Part shown: positions 1 through 10,300 of the stretch, one piece after another
Numbering within the stretch: the stretch's first letter is position 1
Layout: each line of letters starts with the position of its first letter
Assembly: GCF_032918005.1 (NCBI RefSeq)
Contig: NZ_CP136628.1
Span: forward strand, 4,201,501 to 4,265,500
Length of the DNA stretch: 64,000 nucleotides
Direction: 5' to 3'
Origin: Bradyrhizobium sp. NDS-1
GTDB lineage: Bacteria > Pseudomonadota > Alphaproteobacteria > Rhizobiales > Xanthobacteraceae
Made by a program: the position numbers and the translations under genes
The notes under the pieces: generated by a model
Seen by the model: the letters and a program-made list of their open reading frames with translations, nothing else
What the model was told of the DNA's origin: nothing
The model's database searches: none

Positions 1-585
1 GCGGCTGGTGCCGGCGAGCGTGCCGCCGCTGCCGACCGAGCAGACGAAGCCGTCGACCTTGCCGCCGGTCTGCTCCCAGATCTCGGGCCCCGTGGACTCA
101 TAGTGCGCCTTGGCGTTGTCGAGGTTGTTCCACTGGTCCGCGAACAGCACGCCATTGGGCTCGGTCTTGCGCAGCTCGTCCGCAAGTCGGCGGCCGACAT
201 GCTGGTAGTTGTTGGGGTTGGCGTAGGGCAGGGCGGGCACTTCGATCAGCTCGGCGCCGCACAGCTTCAAGAAATCCTTCTTTTCCTGGCTTTGCGTCTC
301 CGGGATCACGATCAGCGTGCGGTAGCCGCGAGCACTCGCCACGACCGCGAGCCCGATGCCGGTATTGCCGGCGGTTGCCTCCACCACGAGACCACCGGGC
401 TTGAGCTCGCCGCGTTTCTCGGCCTCCAGGATCATCCATTTGCCGGCGCGGTCTTTGACCGATTGGCCGGGATTCATGAACTCGGCCTTGCCGAGAATGC
501 TGCAGCCGGTCAGTTCCGAGGCGCGCTTCAGCTTGATCAGCGGGGTGTTGCCGATGGCTTCGACAACGTCGTTTCGAATGGTCAT
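1..585 (-). CDS. cysK: Cysteine synthase A, 5' part only (runs off the window)
   Basis: O-acetylserine sulfhydrylase, a PLP enzyme that makes L-cysteine from O-acetylserine and sulfide in the cytoplasm. The minus-strand reading frame starts at ATG 585 (MTIRNDVVEAIGNTPLIKL) and stays open for 195 codons to the window edge. Visible family motifs are SVKDRAG, which holds the PLP lysine, and TAGNTGIG, the substrate-loop/phosphate-binding segment. A full family member is about 300-325 residues, so roughly the last third lies outside the window. Sequence up to the edge is intact. CysM or a cystathionine beta-synthase-like paralogue is possible, but the N-terminal motifs fit CysK best. Confidence 0.9.
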   Translation of the reverse strand, partial: MTIRNDVVEAIGNTPLIKLKRASELTGCSILGKAEFMNPGQSVKDRAGKWMILEAEKRGELKPGGLVVEATAGNTGIGLAVVASARGYRTLIVIPETQSQEKKDFLKLCGAELIEVPALPYANPNNYQHVGRRLADELRKTEPNGVLFADQWNNLDNAKAHYESTGPEIWEQTGGKVDGFVCSVGSGGTLAGTSR

Positions 586-1271
586 GTCAGGAAAATCGCT
601 ATCAAGGGGTTGATCTGGTTGGCCAGAACCTAGTGCTTGGGAGGGCAAAGGGGAAGGCTTTTGCGCTGCGGCGAAACCGGCTGAAGCACCTGTCCAAACA
701 GGGATATTATCGTGTAGCGTGGCCGGCGATTGATGCGCTTGGCTGCGCGGCGGAACATCACTAGGAGGAAATGACTGAACGCCGTCACGACACGGAAGAT
801 AAGGGTCGTCACCAGCCACTTCACGAGCGCATTTTTCCAGGAGCTAGTCTGGACGATATCTGGGGACGTGGATGTTGGGGGCGCGACCGAGCCGAGGCCT
901 CACGGAGCGCCGCCGCCAGATCGGAAAGCCCCGATGCCGGTGTGGCAGCATTATCACATGAAATCTTGGTAAGCTTGTTCACGCCTCCCGATGTTTTGGG
1001 AATGAAAGAAGTCTCTGCGAGACAGGGACATTCGGCATTTTGATCGATCCGCTCGAGGTTCGTTGGCGCGGCCATCTCGCAACTGCGGGACTGTCGCGCT
1101 GTTCCGCGCCCAGCTAGTATCGATATCGAGGTTCCGTAGAAAGCATCACGTTGTGAATGAGTTGTCCAAAGCCCCCCGATTGTCCCGCCGCGAATCGGTT
1201 AATCCGGTTGCGCGGCGGCTTGATCTGCCCGGCGGGGGGTGGATGTGACACAGGATGTTCCGGCGATCGCC
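586..1271. other. Non-coding stretch between cysK and the efflux operon
   Basis: About 690 bases between divergent genes with no convincing gene. The minus strand carries a hydrophobic reading frame at 630-824 (MKWLVTTLIFRVVTAFSHFL...). It stays open without a stop back to about 895, so it could be a remnant of a small membrane protein, but it has no clear start or ribosome site. A plus-strand frame at 771-1043 begins two bases after AGGAGG, which is too close for a normal ribosome site, and its product resembles no known protein. The promoters of both flanking genes must lie here, but I could not place them. Confidence 0.5.
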
Positions 1272-2723
1272 ATGCGGCGGTCCGTAGGTTCTGCATCCAG
1301 GACGCTGCGCGCGGCGCGCTGGCTCGCGGTAGTGTGCCTCGCCGCCGGCTCGGGCGCGTGCGTGCTGACCCAGGACCTTCCCGATCCCGCCCTCGACGTT
1401 CCCTCGCACTACAAATACGCGGGCAAGGGCGATGCGCCGCCGTCCTTGGATTGGTGGCGTGGCTTCCGCTCTGCGGAGCTGACGCAGCTGATGGAAGAGG
1501 CGCAGACCGTCAATCTCGACATCGCCGCCGCCGTCTCGCGCATCGTCCAGGCTGACGCCCAGGCGCGGCAGGCGGGCGCCGCGCTGCTGCCCAGCGTATC
1601 GACGGGCGGATCGGAAACCTATTCGCGCACCTCGGGCGCAAGCTCCTCGGGTCTGTCCATCGGCGGACGCGAGGTCGTCAACTATTCGGCTTCGTTGAGC
1701 GCGAGCTATCAGCTCGACTTCTGGGGCCAGAACCGCGCCGCGCTGCAAACGGCCGAGGAAACGGCCAACGCCAACCGCTTCGATCGCGACACCGTCGCAC
1801 TGACGACGCTGGCCGCCGTTGCCAACGCCTATTTCCAGGTTCTGGCCTCTCAGGATCGCATCAGGACGTCACAGCGCAACATCGCCAGCGCCCAGCGCAT
1901 CCTCGACGCCGTCAGGGAGCGGCGCAAGGCCGGCACCGGCACGGATCTCGACGTCGCCCAGCAGGAAAGCGTGCTTGCCAACCAGAAGGCCCTGGTGCCG
2001 CCGCTGCGCCAGACGCTGGACCAGAACGTCAACGCGCTCGCGGTGCTGGTCTCGCGCCCGCCGGAGAGCGTGCGCGTGCACGGCGGCTCGCTCGACCGGG
2101 TCGCGATCCCGCGCGTGACGCCCGGCCTGCCGTCGGAGCTGCTGACGCAGCGGCCGGACATCCGCCGGCAGGAGGCGCAGCTTGCGTCCGCGACCGCCAA
2201 CATCGGTAACGCCCGCGCGCAGTTCTTTCCGACCATCCAGCTCACCGGCAATGGCGGCTACCAGAGCGCGGCGCTGGTCTCGCTGTTCCAGCCGCACGCC
2301 GCCTTCTTCCAACTCGTCGGCAGCGCCACGCAGCCGATCTTCGACGGTGGCAGGATCCTCGGCAATTTCGAGCTTGCTAAGGCGCGGCAGGACGAGTTGC
2401 TCCAGACTTACCGCAAGACCATCGTCCAGGCTTTTGCCGACGTCGACAACGCACTGTTCTCGATCAAGCAGACCACGATCAGGCTGCAATTGCAGCGCGA
2501 CGTCGTTGTCGCCTCGCGACGCGCCTTCGATCTCTCAGAGCAGCAACTGCGCGCCGGCACCGCCGACATCGTGACCGTGCTCAACACCCAACTGACCCTG
2601 TTCCAGGCGGAAGACGCGCTGTGGCAGGCCCAACTCGCACGGCTTCTCGCCGTCGTCAGCCTGTACCAGGCGCTCGGCGGCGGCTGGGAGCCGCGAATGG
2701 AGAAACCGGTCAATGCTCTTTAA
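1272..2723 (+). CDS. RND efflux outer-membrane lipoprotein (NodT/OprM family)
   Basis: Outer-membrane channel of a tripartite RND efflux system, forming a TolC-like trimer that receives substrate from the periplasmic adaptor encoded next. From ATG 1272 the product is 483 residues. It has a signal peptide with a lipobox ending GSGAC, so the mature protein should be lipid-anchored at Cys30. Two outer-membrane-efflux repeats follow, with coiled-coil segments (AAAVSRIVQADAQARQAGA and the RPDIRRQEAQLASA region) typical of the NodT subfamily. A GTG at 1239 is in frame and would add 11 residues before the signal peptide. The 3' end overlaps the adaptor gene by 11 bases, indicating an operon. The substrate cannot be read from sequence. 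Confidence 0.9.
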   Translation: MRRSVGSASRTLRAARWLAVVCLAAGSGACVLTQDLPDPALDVPSHYKYAGKGDAPPSLDWWRGFRSAELTQLMEEAQTVNLDIAAAVSRIVQADAQARQAGAALLPSVSTGGSETYSRTSGASSSGLSIGGREVVNYSASLSASYQLDFWGQNRAALQTAEETANANRFDRDTVALTTLAAVANAYFQVLASQDRIRTSQRNIASAQRILDAVRERRKAGTGTDLDVAQQESVLANQKALVPPLRQTLDQNVNALAVLVSRPPESVRVHGGSLDRVAIPRVTPGLPSELLTQRPDIRRQEAQLASATANIGNARAQFFPTIQLTGNGGYQSAALVSLFQPHAAFFQLVGSATQPIFDGGRILGNFELAKARQDELLQTYRKTIVQAFADVDNALFSIKQTTIRLQLQRDVVVASRRAFDLSEQQLRAGTADIVTVLNTQLTLFQAEDALWQAQLARLLAVVSLYQALGGGWEPRMEKPVNAL

Positions 2724-4140
2724 GCCGGATACGAAGCAGGGCGCGGAAGAGGGGACGGCGAAAAAATCGCGCGGCCGCGGCTTCGTCATGACCTTGGTCA
2801 CGCTCGCCATCCTTGGTGGCCTCGGCTATCTCGGCTGGATCGCCACGCACCAGCAGCAGGCCAACAACCGCAACCAGCGGCCCGATCTGCCGGTACCCGT
2901 GCTGGCGGCGAGCCCGCGGGTCCAGGATGTTCCGGTCTATCTCGACGGCGTCGGCGCGATCCGCGCACTCAACACCGTGACCGTGCGCTCGCAGGTCGAC
3001 GGCAAGCTGATCGCGGTCAACTTCACCGAGGGACAGGACGTCAAGAAGGGTGACGTGCTCGGCGAGATCGATCCCGCGATCTATCAGGCCCAGTACGACC
3101 AAGCCGTGGCCAAGAAGGCCCAGGATCAGGCCCAGCTCGCCAACCAGCGCATCGACCTTGCGCGCTATGAGCAGCTCGCCGCCTCCAATGCCGGCTCCAA
3201 GCAGCAGGCCGATACCCAGCGTGCCCTGGTCGCGCAGACCGAGGCGCTGGTCAAGGCCGACCAGGCCGCGATCGACAATGCGGCGGCAACGCTGAGCTAC
3301 ACCAAGATCGTGGCGCCGATTTCGGGCCGCGCCGGCCTGCGCCAGGTGGACCAGGGCAACATCGTCCACGCCTCCGACATCACGGGCCTCGTCGTGATCA
3401 CGCAGCTACAGCCGATCGCGGTGTGGTTCAGCCTGCCGCAGCAACAGATCATGCGCGTCAATGCGGCCGCGGCGAAGGGTACGCTCGCCGTCGACGTGTT
3501 CGGCAATGACGGCATCACCGTGATCGACACCGGCAAGCTCACCGGCATCGACAACCAGGTCGACCAGACCACCGGCACGCTCAAGCTCAAGGCGGAATTT
3601 CCCAACGCCAACTACCAGCTTTGGCCGGGCCAGTTCGTCAACGTCCGCCTCAAGGTCGAAACCCTGATGCAGGCACTGGTGGTGCCGACGTCAGCCGTGC
3701 AGCGCGGTCCGATGGGCACTTTCAGCTACGTCATCGGGGAGGGCAACGTCGCCTCGGCCAAGCCCGTCACGGTGACCCAGCAGAACGAACATGACGCCGT
3801 GATCGCCAGCGGCCTGTCACCCGGCGACAAGGTCGTCACAACGGGCTTTGCCAATCTGTCCGATGGCTCCAAGGTGATCATCGGCCGCGACGACCAGACC
3901 CCGTCCGCGGATCTCGCGCCGCGCAAGCGCTCGCGGGGGCCTGACGCTCAGAAGAAGGACGGTGCCAAGGAAGGGCAGAAGGAAGACCAGAAGGACGGAC
4001 GGGGCAGGGACGGCGAGTTCCGGGCCAAGCGGAGCAACAGCGAAGGCGACCAGAAGGGACAGACCGGACCGGCTCCAGGACCTGCACCAGGACCTGCACC
4101 AAGCCCGGGGGCATCGGGATCTGGAGCCAAGCAGCCATGA
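2713..4140 (+). CDS. RND efflux periplasmic adaptor (MdtA/HlyD-type membrane-fusion protein)
   Basis: Periplasmic adaptor that bridges the inner-membrane RND pumps and the outer-membrane channel. The 475-residue product has one N-terminal membrane segment at about residues 26-45, a biotinyl-lipoyl-like domain (VRSQVDGKLIAVNFTEGQ, then TKIVAPISGRAG), a long coiled-coil hairpin between these halves, and a beta-barrel domain ending near residue 385. The last 80 residues are unusual: a charged Lys/Asp/Glu/Gln-rich stretch followed by a PAPG-type Pro/Gly repeat, beyond what MdtA-like adaptors normally carry. It overlaps the upstream gene by 11 bases and lies 37 bases before the first pump gene. 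Confidence 0.92.
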   Translation: MLFKPDTKQGAEEGTAKKSRGRGFVMTLVTLAILGGLGYLGWIATHQQQANNRNQRPDLPVPVLAASPRVQDVPVYLDGVGAIRALNTVTVRSQVDGKLIAVNFTEGQDVKKGDVLGEIDPAIYQAQYDQAVAKKAQDQAQLANQRIDLARYEQLAASNAGSKQQADTQRALVAQTEALVKADQAAIDNAAATLSYTKIVAPISGRAGLRQVDQGNIVHASDITGLVVITQLQPIAVWFSLPQQQIMRVNAAAAKGTLAVDVFGNDGITVIDTGKLTGIDNQVDQTTGTLKLKAEFPNANYQLWPGQFVNVRLKVETLMQALVVPTSAVQRGPMGTFSYVIGEGNVASAKPVTVTQQNEHDAVIASGLSPGDKVVTTGFANLSDGSKVIIGRDDQTPSADLAPRKRSRGPDAQKKDGAKEGQKEDQKDGRGRDGEFRAKRSNSEGDQKGQTGPAPGPAPGPAPSPGASGSGAKQP

Positions 4141-4177
4141 TCCCGACAACAGCCGCTTGACGCGGCAGGCAGATCCC

Positions 4178-7100
4178 ATGGGTGTTTCCGAACCCTTCAT
4201 CCGACGGCCCATCGCAACCTCGCTGCTCGGCATCGCGCTCTTGATCGGCGGGCTGCTCGGTTATTTCGCGCTGCCGGTCTCGGCGCTGCCGCAGGTCGAT
4301 TTCCCGACCGTACAGGTGACGACGCAGCTTCCGGGCGCCAGCCCCGACGTGATCGCCTCGCTGATCACCGCACCGCTCGAGCGGCAGCTCGGGCAGATCC
4401 CGTCGCTCTCGGCGATGAACTCGACGAGCTCGTTCGGCGTCAGCCAGATCTCACTGCAGTTCGATCTCAATCGCGACATCGACGGCGCCACCCAGGATGT
4501 GCAGGCTGCGATCAACGCGGCGGCCGGCGTCTTGCCAAAGACGCTGCCGTATCCTCCGATCTACGCCAAGGTGAATCCGGCGGACGCGCCGGTGATGACG
4601 CTGGCGCTGCGCTCCGAAACCATTTCGCTGCGGGCGATGAGCGACATCGCCGACACGCTTCTGGCGCAACGGCTGAGCCAGATATCCGGCGTCGGGCGCG
4701 TCTCGGTGCTCGGCGGGCTGAAGCCGGCCGTGCGCATCCAGGCTGATCTGGCGCGGCTCGCCGCCTACGGCATCGCCATGGAAGATCTGCGCGCCGCGAT
4801 TGCCAGTGCCAATGTCTCCGGGCCGAAGGGCTCGCTCGACGGCGCGCAGCAATCCTACATCATCGCGGCCAACGACCAGATCGCCGCGGCCGACGCCTAC
4901 AAGCCCGTCATCATCGCCTACCGCAACGGCTCCCCGGTCACCATCGCCGATGTCGCGCAGATCGTCGACGGCCTGGAGAACGATCGCACCGGCGGCTGGT
5001 ACCAGGGCACGCCGGCCGTCATCATCGACATCCAGCGCCAGCCCGGCGCCAACGTCATCGACGTCGTCAGCCAGATCCGCGCGGAAATCCCAAAAGTTCA
5101 GCGCGCGATCCCGGCCGGCGTGAACCTCACGATCGTCTCCGACCGTACCGTCACCATCCGCGCCTCGGTGCGCGACGTGCAGTTCACGCTGGTCCTTGCC
5201 GTCGTGCTGGTGACGCTGGTGGTGCTGCTGTTCCTGCGCTCGCTACGCGCCACCCTGATCGCGGGCGTAGCGCTGCCGCTGTCGTTGATCACAAGCTTCG
5301 GCGTCATGTATTTTGCCGGCTTCAGCCTCGACAATCTGTCGCTGATGGCGCTCACGATCGGGACCGGCTTCGTCGTCGACGATGCCATCGTCATGATCGA
5401 GAACATCGTCCGACACATGGAGAACGGCGATGGTCCGATGGAGGCATCGCTCAAGGGCGCCAGCGAAATCGGCTTCACCGTGATCTCGCTGACGGTCTCG
5501 CTGATCGCGGTGTTCATCCCGCTGCTGTTCATGTCGGGTCTCGTCGGCCGCATGTTCCGCGAATTCGCGCTGACCTTGACCATCGCCGTCGTCACGTCGG
5601 CCGTGGTCTCGCTGACGTTGACGCCGATGATGTGCTCGCGGCTGCTCAAGCACACCCATGAGGAGCTGGCGGTGCCGGGCCTCGCGGCGATCAGCCGCTT
5701 CATCGACCGCACCGTCGAGGCGTATCATCGGACGCTGCTATGGGTGCTGGAACGCCAGCGCGCCACCTTGGTCGTGACTTTCGCCACGCTGGTAGCGACT
5801 CTGGTGCTCTATGTCGTCGCGCCAAAAGGCTTCCTGCCGCTGCAGGACACCGCCTCGATCACGGCGGTGACGGAGGCGGGGCCCGACGTGTCGTTCGCGG
5901 AGATGCAGAAGCGGCAGGCCGAGGTTTCCGACGCCATCCAGGCCGACCCTGATGTGACTGGCGTGGTCTCGGTCATTGGCGCGGGCTCGGTCAACCCGAC
6001 CACCAATGTCGGGCGTCTTGTCATGACGCTGAAACCGCGCGGGGAACGGCGCGACGATGTGAGCGTGGTGATCACCCGGCTGAAGCAGCGGGTATCAGGC
6101 ATCCCCGGCATGGCCGTCTATTTCCAGCCGGTGCAGGACGTGCAGATCTCGACCCAGTCGAGCCGCTCGCAATACCAGTACACGCTGACCGGCACCGATG
6201 CGACGCTGGTGTCGGAATGGGCGCGCAAGCTCGTCGCGGAGATGCGGCGCGATCCCCTGTTCCGCGACGTCTCCTCCGAGGCGCAGGAGGGCGGTCTGCG
6301 GGCGCAACTCGACGTCGATCGCACCCGCGCGGGCCAGCTCGGCGTCAGCCTCCAGGCCATCACCGACACGCTCAACGACGCCTTCGCGCAGCGGCAGATC
6401 TCGACCATCTACGGCCAGGCCAACCAGTACCGCGTGGTGCTGGAAGCGCTGCCGATGTACCAGCGCGATCCCTCGATCCTGTCCAAGCTCTATCTGCCGG
6501 GCGCTGCGAGCACCACCGCCGGCGCGCCCAACGCCCAGGTGCCGCTATCGGCCGTGGCGACGCTGAAGCGCACCACTGCGCCGCTCGCGATTTCGCACCA
6601 GGCGCAGTTCCCCTCGGTGTCGCTCAGCTTCAACCTCGCGCCGGGCGCGGCGCTCGGCGATGCCGTCGAGGCCGTGAAGACGATCGAGACCAGGATCGGC
6701 ATGCCCAACAGCATCGTCGGCGTCTATGCCGGCGATGCTGCCGAATTCGCCAAGGCGCTCGCCGGCCAGCCCTGGCTGCTGCTTGCCGCCGTGATCACGA
6801 TCTACATCGTGCTCGGCGTGCTCTATGAAAGCTACATCCACCCGATCACGATCCTGTCGACGCTGCCCTCGGCCGGCGTCGGCGCCATCCTGGCGCTGGT
6901 CCTGTGCGGGCAGGACCTCTCGGTGATAGGTCTGATCGGCATCATCCTGCTGATGGGCATCGTCAAGAAGAACGCGATCATGATGATCGACTTCGCGCTC
7001 GAGGCCGAGCGCGGGCGGGGGATGTCGCCGCACGAGGCGATCGTGCAGGCATGCCTGCTGCGTTTCCGCCCGATCATGATGACGACGCTGGCGGCGCTGT

Positions 7101-7327
7101 TCGGTGCGCTGCCGCTGGCGATCGAGAGTGGCACCGGCGCCGAGCTGCGCTTTCCGCTCGGCATCTCCATCATCGGCGGCCTGCTGCTGAGCCAGCTCCT
7201 GACGCTCTACACCACGCCCGTGATCTACCTCGCGCTCGACCGCATCAACCGCCGGCTCGAGCAGGCGCTGCCGCCGGCAGAATCCGGCGGTCCGCCCGTT
7301 GCGGGCGCGACCGAGGGGATGCAGTGA
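4178..7327 (+). CDS. RND multidrug efflux permease, first of a pair (MdtB/MdtC-like)
   Basis: Inner-membrane proton-driven pump subunit of 1049 residues, the usual length for the HAE1 family. The start at ATG 4178 gives MGVSEPFIRRPIATSLLG, the canonical N-terminus with the first membrane helix. The proton-relay aspartates are present in GFVVDDAIVMIEN (Asp401-Asp402), and the TM10 lysine lies in GIVKKNAIMMIDFALE. Two large periplasmic loops carry the usual DVQAAINAA and QRQISTIYGQ segments. Its stop codon overlaps the next start in TGATG. Two different RND proteins in tandem recall MdtBC, which work as a heteromultimer; that pairing is inferred here. Open reading in this frame extends upstream into the adaptor gene but is not coding. 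Confidence 0.93.
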   Translation: MGVSEPFIRRPIATSLLGIALLIGGLLGYFALPVSALPQVDFPTVQVTTQLPGASPDVIASLITAPLERQLGQIPSLSAMNSTSSFGVSQISLQFDLNRDIDGATQDVQAAINAAAGVLPKTLPYPPIYAKVNPADAPVMTLALRSETISLRAMSDIADTLLAQRLSQISGVGRVSVLGGLKPAVRIQADLARLAAYGIAMEDLRAAIASANVSGPKGSLDGAQQSYIIAANDQIAAADAYKPVIIAYRNGSPVTIADVAQIVDGLENDRTGGWYQGTPAVIIDIQRQPGANVIDVVSQIRAEIPKVQRAIPAGVNLTIVSDRTVTIRASVRDVQFTLVLAVVLVTLVVLLFLRSLRATLIAGVALPLSLITSFGVMYFAGFSLDNLSLMALTIGTGFVVDDAIVMIENIVRHMENGDGPMEASLKGASEIGFTVISLTVSLIAVFIPLLFMSGLVGRMFREFALTLTIAVVTSAVVSLTLTPMMCSRLLKHTHEELAVPGLAAISRFIDRTVEAYHRTLLWVLERQRATLVVTFATLVATLVLYVVAPKGFLPLQDTASITAVTEAGPDVSFAEMQKRQAEVSDAIQADPDVTGVVSVIGAGSVNPTTNVGRLVMTLKPRGERRDDVSVVITRLKQRVSGIPGMAVYFQPVQDVQISTQSSRSQYQYTLTGTDATLVSEWARKLVAEMRRDPLFRDVSSEAQEGGLRAQLDVDRTRAGQLGVSLQAITDTLNDAFAQRQISTIYGQANQYRVVLEALPMYQRDPSILSKLYLPGAASTTAGAPNAQVPLSAVATLKRTTAPLAISHQAQFPSVSLSFNLAPGAALGDAVEAVKTIETRIGMPNSIVGVYAGDAAEFAKALAGQPWLLLAAVITIYIVLGVLYESYIHPITILSTLPSAGVGAILALVLCGQDLSVIGLIGIILLMGIVKKNAIMMIDFALEAERGRGMSPHEAIVQACLLRFRPIMMTTLAALFGALPLAIESGTGAELRFPLGISIIGGLLLSQLLTLYTTPVIYLALDRINRRLEQALPPAESGGPPVAGATEGMQ

Positions 7328-10300
7328 TGGTATCGATCTCGGAGCCCTTCATCCGGCGCCCGGTCGCAACCACGCTGCTGTCGATCGGGCTGTTCCTTCT
7401 GGGTGTGGTCGCCTACAAGTTCCTGCCAGTTGCCTCGGTCCCGAACGTCGATTTTCCCGCCATCTTCGTCTCGGCCAGCCGGCCCGGCGCCGACCCGTCG
7501 GTGATGGCGGCGACGGTGGCCTCGCCATTGGAGCGGCGGCTGGGCGAGATCGCCGGCGTCAACCAGATCACTTCGACCTCGACGCTCGGCACGACCAGCA
7601 TCCAGCTCCAGTTCGACATCGGGCGCAACATCGACAAGGCCGCGCGCGACGTGCAGGCGGCGATCAACGCCGCGATGATCGACTTGCCGAGCGACCTGCC
7701 GACGCTGCCGCGCTTCCGCAAGGCCAATCCCGCCGGCGCGCCCGTCTTCGTGCTGGCGCTGACCTCGAAGACGCTGTCCGCCAGCGCAATTTACGACGTC
7801 GCCGACACGGTGCTGGCGCAGCGCATCTCGCAGGTGCCCGGTGTCGGCGATGTCACGGTGTCAGGCGCCGACCAGCCGGCCGTGCGGGTCCAGCTCAACC
7901 CCGTCGCGCTGTCGAACGCCGGTATCGCCACCGACGACGTCAGGACCGCGATCGTCAACGCCAACCCGCTCGGTCCCGTCGGCATCTTCAACGGCGAGCG
8001 CCAGAGCGAGACGCTGGCGCTCAACAAGCAGATGCGCACGGCGAAAGAGTTCCGCGACATCGTCATCAAGAGCTCTGGTGGCAATTTCGTGCGCCTGTCC
8101 GACGTCGCCGACATCGAGGATTCGGTCCGCAACGCGCGCTCGATTGCCTGGTTCAACAAGCAGCCGGCGGTGCTGATCCAGATCACCAAGCAGGGTGATG
8201 CCAACGTCATCGACACCGTCGACAGGGTGAAAGCGCTGATCCCCGAGCTCAGGCAATGGATTCCGGCCGGCGTCGAGATCTCGACCCTGGTCGACCGCAC
8301 CGGCACGATCCGCGCCAGCGTGATGGACATGCAATGGACATTGCTGGCGACCGCGGTCCTGGTGATGGTCGTGGTGTTCGTGTTCCTGCGCAGGCTGACG
8401 CCGACGATCGCGGCCGGCATATCGGTGCCGCTGGCGCTGGCCGGCACCTGCGCCGGCATGTGGCTCGCGGGCTTCTCGATCGACAATCTCTCGCTGATGG
8501 CGCTCGCGATCTCGGTCGGCTTCGTGGTCGACGACGCCATCGTCATGATCGAGAACATGTACCGCAATCTCGAGCAAGGCATGCGGCCGTTCCGGGCCGC
8601 GCAGGAGGGCGCCAAGCAGATCGGATTCACGGTGGTCTCGATCAGCCTGTCGCTGATCGCGGCGTTCACGCCGCTGATCTTCATGGACGGCATCGTCGGC
8701 CGCCTCTTGCGCGAATTCTCGCTGACGCTGACCTTCGCCATCCTGGTTTCGACGCTGGTGTCGCTCACGGTGACGCCGATGATTTGCGCCCATTACATCC
8801 GCCAGACCACGTCCAGCACGGCGACCCTGTTCGATCGGCTGATCGAGGGCTCGCTGTCGCGCATCGTCGCGCTCTACACCCGTAGTTTGCGCACCGTGCT
8901 GGAGTTCCCGCTGCTGACGCTGCTGGTGTTCTTCGCCACCATCGGCCTCACCGTGACGCTCTACATCAAGGTCCCCAAGGGCTATTTCCCGACCGACGAT
9001 TCCGGGTTCATCATCGGTGCGACGCGCGCCTCGGCAGATATTTCGTTCCAGTCGATGCTCGGCCTCCAGCAGCGTCTCGCCGACATCGTGATGCAGGATC
9101 CGGCGGTCGCCGGCATCGGCTCGACGGTTGGCACCGGCGGCGGGCCGGGAGGTGCGACCTCGAACCGCGGCACCATGTTCATCAGTCTGAAGCCGCCTGA
9201 GGAGCGCCAGCACGTTTCGACCCAGGTCGTGATCGACCGGCTCAGGCGCGCGTTGTACCCCGTGCCCGGCATCCGTCTCTTCATGTTCGCAGCCCAGGAC
9301 GTCCGCGCCGGCGGGCGCCAGAGCGATTCCGATTACCAGTACACGCTGACCAGCACCGACCTCAGTCTGTTGCAGAAATGGGCGCCGATCGTCGCCAAGC
9401 GCATGGAGAGCGTCGAGGGGATCACCGACATCTCCAGCGACCGCGATCCCGGCGGGCTTCAACTGACCTTGGCGATCGACCGCCAGAAGGCCTCGGCCCT
9501 CGGCGTCAGGGTGCAGGACATCGACAACGCGCTGAACAACGCCTTCTCGCAGAGGCAGATCTCGATCATCTACACCCAGCGCAACCAGTACATGACCGTG
9601 CTGGAGATCGATCCGAAATTCCAGGTCGATCCCTCCAACCTCGAGCGCATCTATGTCGCGGGCGCGGGCGATGCCCAGGTGCCGCTGTCGGCCGTGGTGC
9701 GCGCGACGCGTGGCCTTGCCGCGCTCGCGGTCTATCACTCGCAGTCGTTCCCCTCGACGACGGTGTCGTTCAACCTGCTGCCGGACGTGCAGCTCCAGGC
9801 GGCGACGCAGAACATCCAGCGGGCGGTGGAGGAGCTGCACATGCCGGAGGGCATCCGCGGCAGCTTCGACGGCAATGCCGGCGACTTCGCCAAGACCAGC
9901 GGCCGCCAACCGCTTCTGATCCTCGGTGCGCTGGTGGCGATGTATATCGTGCTCGGGGTACTCTACGAAAGTCTTGCCCATCCACTCACGATCATCTCAA
10001 CGTTGCCCTCCGCCGGGCTCGGTGCGCTGCTCGCCCTGCAGCTCACCAACACGCCGCTGACCGTGATCGCCTTCGTCGGCATCATCCTCTTGATCGGCAT
10101 CGTCAAGAAGAACGGCATCATGATGGTCGATTTCGCGCTCGACGCCGAACGCCAGCGCGGCCTGTCCTCGGCTGAGGCGATCTTCGAGGCCTGCCAGGCG
10201 CGCTTCCGCCCGATCCTGATGACGACCATGGCGGCGTTGTTCGCCGGCATTCCGCTCGTGGTGGCGACCGGCCCCGGCACGGAGCTGCGCCGTCCGCTCG

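Noticed and set aside
771..1043. Plus-strand 90-codon frame after AGGAGG near 763-768
   Set aside because: Spacing of two bases to the ATG is too short and the product does not look like a protein family.
7861..9981. 706-codon minus-strand frame opposite the second RND pump
   Set aside because: Asp/Arg/His/Gly-rich shadow of the pump gene, with no recognisable domain.
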